DNA of 56,480 nt, from assembly GCA_934636265.1 (NCBI GenBank), contig CAKUAD010000012.1:1-56480 (forward strand), written 5' to 3'. The position numbers were made by a program, and so were the translations under genes. Below, in pieces: positions 43,938-50,523 of the stretch (positions are counted from its first letter, which is position 1; every line of letters starts with the position of its first letter). Source of the stretch: an uncultured Flavobacterium sp. (GTDB taxonomy: Bacteria > Bacteroidota > Bacteroidia > Flavobacteriales > Flavobacteriaceae). Under the pieces are notes generated by a model that saw only the letters and a list, made by a program, of their open reading frames with translations, was not told the DNA's origin and did not search any database.

Positions 43938-44178
43938 TTGCGATTCTGGTGTAAGGCTGCTGCGTGAAGTTTCGTGAATGGTAGAGAGAAAACCTGGAGT
44001 TTTGGGATAAAATCTGACCTCTCAACATGAAATCCTTGGCATCGGTACCATACGGATAATACCAACGTCAATTTGGTATCTGAAACTTTAAGAATTTTTA
44101 CAGATAATCTGTATCGGGGTTACATCTGATTTTTGTACGGGATAACCCATTCTTCCCCTACCCATCGGTGCAAAGTTA
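43938..44178 (-). repeat. Direct repeat, copy 2 (about 240 bp)
   Basis: Second copy, offset by 318-319 bases from the first. It has the same TAACTTTG box (44178-44171), the same 25-codon frame (44165-44088) with one amino-acid change, and the same palindrome (44099-44113). The 77 bases between the copies are not repeated. Confidence 0.75.
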
Positions 44179-44292
44179 GTCGGATTGCAGTTTAGGTTAA
44201 TACAGACTTTCTACCTAAAATGTTAAAATACGTGACTCAAGGCCCAAGGAACACTACGGAATGAATCTACGACCGATGGCAAACAGACACAG

Positions 44293-44334
44293 CAATCTCT
44301 AATCGTTTATTTGGCTTTTCAGGTTTAGAGATTG
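44293..44334. other. Inverted repeat, 10-bp arms
   Basis: CAATCTCTAA and TTAGAGATTG pair perfectly over a 22-base loop. It is not followed by a T run in either direction, so it is probably not a simple terminator. Confidence 0.45.
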
Positions 44335-44464
44335 TTTCGCCGCACACTGTCCATTCGACGACCATGTAATTCTCAGGCACCGGGAATCGCTTTGTTACAT
44401 TGTTCATCCATTCGCCATAAATTATCAAATGTCAAATGTCAATTATCAATTATCCAAGATTCAT

Positions 44465-44472
44465 TACATTTG
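44465..44472 (+). promoter_or_regulatory. -7 box TACATTTG
   Basis: A perfect TAnnTTTG 32 bases before the ATG at 44505. It lies inside a longer in-frame extension that starts at 44436, so that extension is rejected. Confidence 0.6.
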
Positions 44473-44504
44473 CTTTTTTGGCTAAGGCCGGTAATAACAT
44501 TTTT

Positions 44505-45458
44505 ATGCAAAACATTCCTAGTGTTGACTTGCGTGATTTCCTTTCGGGTGACCCGGAACGCAAACAAAAATTTGTAAATGAAATCGGAAAAGCCTACGAA
44601 GACATCGGATTCGTGGCACTTAAGGGACATTTTCTGGACGACAAGCTGGTAGACCGGCTTTACGGACAGGTGCGGAACTTTTTTGACCTCCCGGTCGAAA
44701 CCAAACTCAAGTATGAAATTCCCGGAATTGGCGGACAGCGCGGCTATGTATCGTTTGGGAAAGAACACGCCAAGGGACGATCGGCGGGTGATCTCAAAGA
44801 ATTCTGGCATTTTGGGCAGTACGTCGAGAACAATCCCGCTCTGGAGGCCGAATACCCTGCAAACGTCGAGGTAAAGGAACTTCCTGAGTTTAACGCTGTT
44901 GGCAAAGAAGCTTATAAAATGCTCGAGAAAACCGGAGTCTATGTCTTGCGTGCCTTGGCGCTCTTTTTGGGCCTGGACGAGTTTTACTTTGACAACTATG
45001 TCAAAAACGGGAACAGCATCCTCCGCCCTATCCATTATCCACCTATTACCGACGAGCCCGCCGACGGAGCCGTTCGCGCCGCAGCCCATGGCGACATCAA
45101 CCTGATCACGCTTTTGATGGGTGCGCAAGGCAAGGGGCTTCAAGTGCAAAATCACCAGGGTGATTGGATCGACGCCATCGCAGAGCCGGACGAACTGGTC
45201 ATCAACGTGGGCGACATGCTTTCACGCCACACCAACAACCGACTGAAATCAACCATCCACCAGGTAGTCAATCCGCCGCGTGAGCTTTGGGGAACTTCGC
45301 GTTATTCCATTCCGTTTTTCATGCACCCGATAAGCGACATGAAACTCGACGTGTTGCCACAGACCATCGACGCGAACCATCCAAAGTTGTACGACGACAT
45401 CACTGCCGGCGAATTTTTGCACGAGCGATTGGTGGATCTTGGATTGATCAAAAAATAA
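44505..45458 (+). CDS. Isopenicillin-N-synthase-like Fe(II)/2OG oxygenase
   Basis: A 317-residue oxygenase. The DIOX_N-type start (IPSVDLRDFLSGD, EDIGFVALKGH) is followed by the jelly-roll core. His195 and Asp197 (AAHGDINLITLL) and His252 (STIHQVV) bind iron, and the arginine of SRYSIPFF binds 2-oxoglutarate. The family oxidises small molecules; some members make hydroxylated amino acids or ethylene precursors. The substrate is not predictable here. The start was chosen by the -7 box at 44465. A SUI1 gene follows after 45 bases. Confidence 0.83.
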   Translation: MQNIPSVDLRDFLSGDPERKQKFVNEIGKAYEDIGFVALKGHFLDDKLVDRLYGQVRNFFDLPVETKLKYEIPGIGGQRGYVSFGKEHAKGRSAGDLKEFWHFGQYVENNPALEAEYPANVEVKELPEFNAVGKEAYKMLEKTGVYVLRALALFLGLDEFYFDNYVKNGNSILRPIHYPPITDEPADGAVRAAAHGDINLITLLMGAQGKGLQVQNHQGDWIDAIAEPDELVINVGDMLSRHTNNRLKSTIHQVVNPPRELWGTSRYSIPFFMHPISDMKLDVLPQTIDANHPKLYDDITAGEFLHERLVDLGLIKK

Positions 45459-45503
45459 ACGCGCGGGATGCTTATCGGAATCGTTAAATCAAACTGATCG
45501 AAA

Positions 45504-45836
45504 TTGGACCTAAAAGACCAACTCTCCAAACTGTTCCCTCAGCATCAGCCAAGTGATGATAATAGCCCGCAGGACGTTGAACCCCGCGGGCTTTACCTTC
45601 AAAAAGAACCGCTTATCTGCCGGTTTGAAAAACGAAACGGGAAACCTTCGACCATCATTGAAGGCTATGCCGGATCAGACGAAGATTTTAAACTGCTGAC
45701 CAAGGAAATCAAAACCCGATTGGGCGTTGGCGGAAGCTTTAGGGGCGGCGAAATGCTGATCCAGGGCGACTACCGCGACAAAATCATGAACCTGCTAAAG
45801 GAAAAAGGGTTCAAGGTAAAGCGGGTTGGCGGCTAA
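45504..45836 (+). CDS. SUI1/YciH-type translation initiation factor-like protein
   Basis: A 110-residue protein of the eIF1/SUI1 family. The C-terminal 80 residues hold the fold: GKPSTIIEGYAGSDEDFKLL, GVGGSFRGGEMLIQGDYRDK and IMNLLKEKGFKVKRVGG. In E. coli the homologue YciH influences start-site selection under stress. No ATG is available ahead of the conserved N-terminus; TTG at 45504 gives MDLKDQLSKLFP, so I infer a TTG start. It follows the oxygenase gene in the same direction. Confidence 0.82.
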   Translation: MDLKDQLSKLFPQHQPSDDNSPQDVEPRGLYLQKEPLICRFEKRNGKPSTIIEGYAGSDEDFKLLTKEIKTRLGVGGSFRGGEMLIQGDYRDKIMNLLKEKGFKVKRVGG

Positions 45837-45913
45837 AGATTCAAAAATAAAATTTTAACCACGGTCAATTGAAAGGCGCTGCCTTGCTATTGGCATTTTG
45901 TCATTTTGACGTT

Positions 45914-46783
45914 ATGATCCAACCATCTGAACTGATACTCAATCCCGACGGCAGCGTCTATCATTTGAACCTCCGTCCGGAACACATTGCGCGCGACATT
46001 ATTTTTGTAGGCGACCAGAACCGCGTTGAAAAAATTACCAAACACTTTGATTCGGTTGAGTTTTCTACACAAAAGCGCGAATTCAAAACGCAAACCGGAA
46101 CCTACAAAGGCAAGCGCATGACAGTGATGTCAACCGGTATCGGCCCCGACAACATCGACATTGTCATGAACGAACTGGACGCCTTGGTCAACATCGATCT
46201 TAACTCGCGTACCATCCGCGATACTCATACGGCCCTGAACATCATCCGCATAGGGACTTCAGGTTCGCTGCAGGCCGATATTCCCGTCGACAGTTTTGTC
46301 ATGGCCACCCACGGACTGGGGCTCGACAACATGCTCCACTCCTACCGCATCGATAACATTACCAACCCCGATATCGAAGATGCGTTTATCCGCCACACCA
46401 ACTGGGATATGCGAAAAGGCCGTCCTTATGTGATCAAAGGTTCCGAAGCGTTGGAAAATAAACTTCAGGGAATCCAGATGCACAAAGGCATTACGGCAAC
46501 CGCCGGCGGATTTTACGGTCCGCAGGGACGCGTGCTTCGCCTGCCGATTCAGGATCCATCGCTCAACGACAAACTGGATTCGTTTACGCACGACGACCAC
46601 CGGATTACCAATCTGGAAATGGAAACTTCCGCCATTTACGGACTGGCGGCGCTGCTCGGTCATCAGGCTTTGTCGCTTAATGCCATCATCGCCAACCGCG
46701 CAAGCAAAACTTTTAGTAACGACCCGTATGAAGCTGTGGATAAACTGATTGCCTACGCACTCGACAAACTATCCGCTCAATAA
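45914..46783 (+). CDS. udp: Uridine phosphorylase-like nucleoside phosphorylase
   Basis: A 289-residue enzyme of the PNP/UDP family, converting uridine (or a related nucleoside) and phosphate to base and ribose-1-phosphate. It has the phosphate-binding region FVGDQNRV and MTVMSTGIGPDNIDIVMNEL, IIRIGTSGSLQADIPVDSFV, GITATAGGFYGPQGR and NLEMETSAIYGLAALLGHQ. The ATG at 45914 (MIQPSELILNPDG) matches the usual N-terminus; an upstream TTG at 45869 adds an atypical hydrophobic stretch. The stop overlaps the next start (TAATG). Pyrimidine specificity is likely but not certain. Confidence 0.83.
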   Translation: MIQPSELILNPDGSVYHLNLRPEHIARDIIFVGDQNRVEKITKHFDSVEFSTQKREFKTQTGTYKGKRMTVMSTGIGPDNIDIVMNELDALVNIDLNSRTIRDTHTALNIIRIGTSGSLQADIPVDSFVMATHGLGLDNMLHSYRIDNITNPDIEDAFIRHTNWDMRKGRPYVIKGSEALENKLQGIQMHKGITATAGGFYGPQGRVLRLPIQDPSLNDKLDSFTHDDHRITNLEMETSAIYGLAALLGHQALSLNAIIANRASKTFSNDPYEAVDKLIAYALDKLSAQ

Positions 46784-47634
46784 TGATAACCATCCGAATA
46801 GCGGGCGTACCCGAACATTTTAACCTCCCGTGGCATCTCGCACTGGAAGACGGCAGTTTTAAGGCGGCCGGACTTGACGTGAAGTGGACCGACGTGCCTG
46901 AAGGGACAGGAAAGATGTGCCAGATGCTTCGCGATGACCAAACCGATGTCGCCGTCATCCTGACTGAAGGCATCGTCCGCGATATTGTTTTGGGCAATCC
47001 GTCAAAAATTGTCCAGGTATACGTGCATACGCCGCTTTTGTGGGGCATCCACGTGGCCGCGGCATCGGCTTTTGAAACTGTTGAAGACCTTCGCGAAAAA
47101 ACCGCAGCAATCAGTCGTCCGGGATCGGGTTCGCAACTGATGGCTTACGTCAATGCGGCGCGGATGGGCTGGTCGGTTCAAGACTTAACATTCAAGACCG
47201 TGCACACCATCGAGGGTGCGGTGGCCGCGCTTACCCATGGCGAGGCCGATTATTTTATGTGGGAGCGATTTATGACCAAGCCACTGGTCGACAACGGGAT
47301 TTTTAGACGGTTGGACGACTGTCCCACTCCGTGGCCGTGCTTTGTCATTGCCGTGACCGACGCTTTTTTGGAAGCGCATCCCAAAGCGATTGCCGGCTTG
47401 CTTAAAACCATTAATGCAACTTCCCGAAACTTCAAGGATATTCCAAAGATAGAACGAGAACTCGCCCGTCGTTTTAACCAAAAGGAAACCGATATTGTCG
47501 ATTGGCTTTCACGTACTTGTTGGAGCAACGAGGTGCCTACAGCGGATATGTTAAACAACGTACAAAAAGAACTTGTCTCCCTGAGCCTTATCCCAAAAAT
47601 GGGTACTTTTGCTGAAATCGCCAAAGCGCTCTAG
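46783..47634 (+). CDS. NMT1/THI5-like substrate-binding-fold protein without signal peptide
   Basis: A 283-residue protein with the two-lobed periplasmic-binding fold seen in ABC-transporter binding proteins of the THI5/NMT1 type (MITIRIAGVPEHFNLPWHLA, GSFKAAGLDVKWTDVPEGTG, ISRPGSGSQLMAYVNAARMG). There is no signal peptide or lipobox, and no transporter permease or ATPase lies nearby. It thus seems to act in the cytosol, perhaps as a sensor or an enzyme. It is translationally coupled to the uridine phosphorylase. A thiamine-precursor or other ligand is possible but unsupported. Confidence 0.75.
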   Translation: MITIRIAGVPEHFNLPWHLALEDGSFKAAGLDVKWTDVPEGTGKMCQMLRDDQTDVAVILTEGIVRDIVLGNPSKIVQVYVHTPLLWGIHVAAASAFETVEDLREKTAAISRPGSGSQLMAYVNAARMGWSVQDLTFKTVHTIEGAVAALTHGEADYFMWERFMTKPLVDNGIFRRLDDCPTPWPCFVIAVTDAFLEAHPKAIAGLLKTINATSRNFKDIPKIERELARRFNQKETDIVDWLSRTCWSNEVPTADMLNNVQKELVSLSLIPKMGTFAEIAKAL

Positions 47635-47647
47635 CTTTCGTTTCTGG

Positions 47648-48580
47648 ATGAAAACCCCAACGGAATCTCCTTTTAAAAAGGTCATTGACACTTTTAGCAT
47701 CAAACCGCCCTGGGATTCGATGATCATCGGGTGCCTAAGCGTCTTGCTTGCGGTTCCGTTGTTTATCATTGCCCACCAAAACCTGATCGATCCGCAGTGG
47801 TGGATCAGCATCGACAGGATTGTGCTTTTTGTGGCAATTGTAAGCGCTTTGTTCTTTGCTTTGCGACTGCTTAAACGCATCATCCTTTTGGCCGTTATCG
47901 GATATCTGATTTTGCTTATCTACGGAACCGTTCTGGGCAATTACGGTTTCCTGGATGTTTATGAAGACTATAGGTCCATGGTTTACATGATGGCCGATGA
48001 TCCCAATCCGCAAAACATCATCATCTCCAAACTCCTTCCTTTTCCAAACAAAAGTTCTATCCTGCGCGGCGTTGACTACAAAAACCCCAAAGTGAGGAAT
48101 TTTGCCGTCATGGCCACGACCAAGCACTTCCGGGATGTAAAGGGTTATGGCGGATACCGACAGCTCATTCAGTGCTTTGCCGTGTTTAAAGAGATCAATT
48201 CGCGGTGGATTTATGTCAACGATCCGCGAGGCCGCGATTACATTGCCAAGGCCGATGAATCGGTTACGCTTTTGGCCGGCGATTGCGACGATCACGCCAT
48301 CCTGATGGCAGCGTGCGTCAAGGCAATTGGCGGAGTCCCGCGCCTGATTCACACCACCGGCCACATTTATCCGGAAATCCTGATCGGTAAAAAGGCCGAC
48401 CTTGAAACCGTAAACTACCTGGTTAAAAAAGTGCTTTTCCCCAAAGAAAGCGAGGGATTTGAATTGCATTATCACCTTGATGAATACGGCCAAGTCTGGC
48501 TCAATCTCGACTACACGGCCAAATACCCGGGCGGCAGGTTCATGCGCGAGGAAATCCTTGGCGAGCTTACCCTTTACTGA
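47648..48580 (+). CDS. Transglutaminase-like membrane protein
   Basis: A 310-residue protein. Three hydrophobic helices lie at about residues 24-105. A soluble transglutaminase-like domain follows: Cys213 in AGDCDDHAILMAACVKAIGG and a His in LIHTTGHIYPEILIG form the expected papain-like pair, with a likely Asp in WLNLDYT. The orientation suggests that the domain is outside or inside next to the membrane; I cannot decide. The ATG at 47648 follows the stop of the binding-fold gene by 13 bases; a longer frame from TTG 47609 overlaps that gene and is less likely. Such proteins may be proteases or peptide-modifying enzymes. Confidence 0.77.
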   Translation: MKTPTESPFKKVIDTFSIKPPWDSMIIGCLSVLLAVPLFIIAHQNLIDPQWWISIDRIVLFVAIVSALFFALRLLKRIILLAVIGYLILLIYGTVLGNYGFLDVYEDYRSMVYMMADDPNPQNIIISKLLPFPNKSSILRGVDYKNPKVRNFAVMATTKHFRDVKGYGGYRQLIQCFAVFKEINSRWIYVNDPRGRDYIAKADESVTLLAGDCDDHAILMAACVKAIGGVPRLIHTTGHIYPEILIGKKADLETVNYLVKKVLFPKESEGFELHYHLDEYGQVWLNLDYTAKYPGGRFMREEILGELTLY

Positions 48581-48627
48581 CTATTTTTTAAGGCAGATTT
48601 TATTATCTTCGTAGTCAAATCATTCCT

Positions 48628-49200
48628 ATGAAAAAGATTGCGCTGCTTTTGCTTCTGGCCGCCCAACCACTGCTGGCTCAGGACAATCAAACTCCCGCAG
48701 TGGCCCAAAAACACCACGAGGTGCGCACTGACCTTGTATCCATGATCACTGCGGCCCGCGTCAACCTAACCTATGAATATTTCCTGAACGAGCGGTTATC
48801 GTTTGGTATCACAGGTGGATTTTCAAACAGCAAATCCATAGAAGAAGATTTTAACCGCGGCAACCGAAACAATCTTCCGCTTTACGACGTTTCACCTTTT
48901 GCGCGGTACAATCTTTCCAATGGCCAGCGGAGTTTTTATTTTGCCGAGGTGTTTGCCATGGCCAATGGCGGCGATTACCGCGAGATTGTGCGCAGGACCG
49001 ACGGCGCAACTGACTATTTTGAAGTAGAAAAATCAACCTATTCCGATATGGCCATTGGAGCCGGTTTGGGTTACAAGATTTACATCAAGGACGCACTTGC
49101 GCTGGAAGTAATGGTGGGTTACGGCCTAAACCTGATAGATACTGAGAAAAGTCCCGATAACATTTCTAAAGTTGGCCTGAGCGTGGGCTATCGTTTTTAA
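48628..49200 (+). CDS. Outer-membrane beta-barrel protein
   Basis: A 190-residue exported protein: signal peptide MKKIALLLLLAAQPLLAQ, then about eight amphipathic strands (VNLTYEYFLNERLSFGITGG, LPLYDVSPFARYNLS, FYFAEVFAMANG, MAIGAGLGYKIY, LALEVMVGYGLN) and the terminal aromatic GLSVGYRF. This fits a small outer-membrane barrel of the DUF3575/OmpW size class. A lipoprotein gene follows three bases later, so the two may work together at the outer membrane. TATCTTCG, near a -7 box, lies about 20 bases upstream of the start. Confidence 0.77.
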   Translation: MKKIALLLLLAAQPLLAQDNQTPAVAQKHHEVRTDLVSMITAARVNLTYEYFLNERLSFGITGGFSNSKSIEEDFNRGNRNNLPLYDVSPFARYNLSNGQRSFYFAEVFAMANGGDYREIVRRTDGATDYFEVEKSTYSDMAIGAGLGYKIYIKDALALEVMVGYGLNLIDTEKSPDNISKVGLSVGYRF

Positions 49201-49203
49201 GCT

Positions 49204-49767
49204 ATGAAAAAATTGATCTTCCTCCTGCCTCTTGCCTTTTTTGGATGTGATACCGATGACGACGGCTATTACAATGTTAAGTATATCGTAGCCGATCAGC
49301 CGTTGGTGAACATTGAAACCCTGCCGGATTACAACGTGAACGACGTGCTTTACGTCAATGCCGAAATTCCGTTTCTACTGGCTGAAGAAGGCAGCACAAA
49401 CCTTATTGACATCCCTAGATCAACCGGAAATACGCCGGAATTTGAAATCTCGTATTCATTGCAACGTCAAGTTTCGGCCAATGTCTGGGAGCCTGTTGAT
49501 CTGACCGGCGATTTTGTTGGCGATATCGGCCAGGGACAGTCAGGGTTTTACGTTTTGGGAACTACTGATACGCAAGCGGACGCCTATGTTTTCCGCGGCG
49601 GCCTTAGGCTGGATTCAACCGGAACTTTCCGACTGGTTTTTAATACCAACGCCAAGAATGATTCAATGGTGACGCTAAGATCGCACAGCACCGGTAACAA
49701 CCTGGAGCTCAACATCCAATCGGCCGTTCAGGGCATCACGGGATTTTACACTTTTACCGTTGACTGA
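49204..49767 (+). CDS. Small lipoprotein
   Basis: A 187-residue lipoprotein: MKKLIFLLPLAFFGC with the lipobox cysteine at 15, followed by DTDDDGYY. Acidic residues after the cysteine resemble export signals used by Bacteroidetes surface lipoproteins, but the match is weak. The rest is beta-rich (EISYSLQRQVSANVWEPVDL, GTFRLVFNTNAKND). The family is not recognised. It is co-transcribed with the barrel protein and ends directly against the convergent ung gene. Confidence 0.72.
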   Translation: MKKLIFLLPLAFFGCDTDDDGYYNVKYIVADQPLVNIETLPDYNVNDVLYVNAEIPFLLAEEGSTNLIDIPRSTGNTPEFEISYSLQRQVSANVWEPVDLTGDFVGDIGQGQSGFYVLGTTDTQADAYVFRGGLRLDSTGTFRLVFNTNAKNDSMVTLRSHSTGNNLELNIQSAVQGITGFYTFTVD

Positions 49768-50439
49768 TTACCAACGGACAGGCGTTTTGCCGTTGGCGAT
49801 AAGGTAGTCATTGGTTTTGGTAAAGTGGCCGTTCCCAAACCAAAGCCCGCGGTTGGCGCTCAGCGGCGACGGATGTCCGGTTTGGAGCACAAGGTGGCGC
49901 GATCGGTCAATGAACTTGCCTTTTTTTTGTGCATAGCTTCCCCAAAGCAAAAAGACAACATTCTCCCTCTGGTCTGAAACCGCCTGAATGACAGCGTCGG
50001 TAAACTTTTCCCATCCTTTGTTTTGATGACTTCCGGCCATTCCCTCGCGTACGGTAAGCGTAGCATTTAACAGCAGGATTCCCTGATCGGCCCATCGCAT
50101 CAGATTTCCGCTATTGGGAACGGGCGTACCCGTATCGTTTTTGACTTCCTCAAATATGTTGCGCAATGAAGGCGGAAACGCAATCCCATCGTTCACTGAA
50201 AAGCAAAGACCGTGTGCCTGGCCGAAACCATGATACGGATCCTGTCCGATAATGACCACGTTAACATGGTGAAACGGACAATGGTCAAACGCTGAAAAAA
50301 TCTGGTCGGCAGGCGGAAAACACCGCATACCGGGTGTTGTGTATTCGAACTTCACAAACTTAATCAGGTCATTAAAGTACGGCTTGTCCAGCTCTTTTTC
50401 CAGCACTGCTTTCCACGAAGCTTCCAGGGCGATATCCAT
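49768..50439 (-). CDS. ung: Uracil-DNA glycosylase
   Basis: A 223-residue family 1 uracil-DNA glycosylase that removes uracil from DNA. The catalytic motif GQDPYHGFGQAHGLCFSV contains the water-activating Asp, and GHPSPLSANRGLWFGN the DNA-intercalating loop. VFLLWGSYAQKKG is also typical. The ATG at 50439 is preceded by a perfect -7 box TATATTTG; the ATG at 50475 lies upstream of this box and is rejected. The length is normal for the family. Confidence 0.93.
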   Translation of the reverse strand: MDIALEASWKAVLEKELDKPYFNDLIKFVKFEYTTPGMRCFPPADQIFSAFDHCPFHHVNVVIIGQDPYHGFGQAHGLCFSVNDGIAFPPSLRNIFEEVKNDTGTPVPNSGNLMRWADQGILLLNATLTVREGMAGSHQNKGWEKFTDAVIQAVSDQRENVVFLLWGSYAQKKGKFIDRSRHLVLQTGHPSPLSANRGLWFGNGHFTKTNDYLIANGKTPVRW

Positions 50440-50453
50440 TGCTAAAATTTTCC

Positions 50454-50461
50454 CAAATATA
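50454..50461 (-). promoter_or_regulatory. -7 box TATATTTG
   Basis: The minus strand carries a perfect TAnnTTTG 14 bases before the ung ATG, which implies a very short leader. Confidence 0.6.
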
Positions 50462-50507
50462 CCAATCCGGAGCATGACAAGCGCCGGTACTTAACGCATA
50501 ATTTGAG

Positions 50508-50515
50508 TAACTTTG
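50508..50515 (+). promoter_or_regulatory. -7 box TAACTTTG
   Basis: A perfect TAnnTTTG just before the mutS2 ATG at 50524. It overlaps an in-frame extension beginning at TTG 50503 and so rules that out. Together with the ung box it forms a compact divergent promoter region of about 85 bases. Confidence 0.65.
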
Positions 50516-50523
50516 CCTGTCCT

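Larger units (their letters stand above)
43479..44504. other. Gene-free kilobase with duplication
   Basis: No convincing protein gene. It contains the E1 promoter, the two 240-bp copies, an inverted repeat at 44293-44334, an AT-rich patch of short repeats (TCAAATG and TCAATTA words, about 44422-44454) and the promoter for the next gene. Longer minus-strand frames across the copies arise from the repeat and look non-coding. Confidence 0.6.

Noticed and set aside
43507..44071. Two minus-strand frames (67 and 89 codons) sharing the words KLQVFSL and NRN
   Set aside because: The likeness comes from the DNA duplication; the frames start and end at different places in the two copies and look non-coding.
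44293..44334. Inverted repeat as a terminator
   Set aside because: There is no T run after the stem on either strand and no gene ends just before it.
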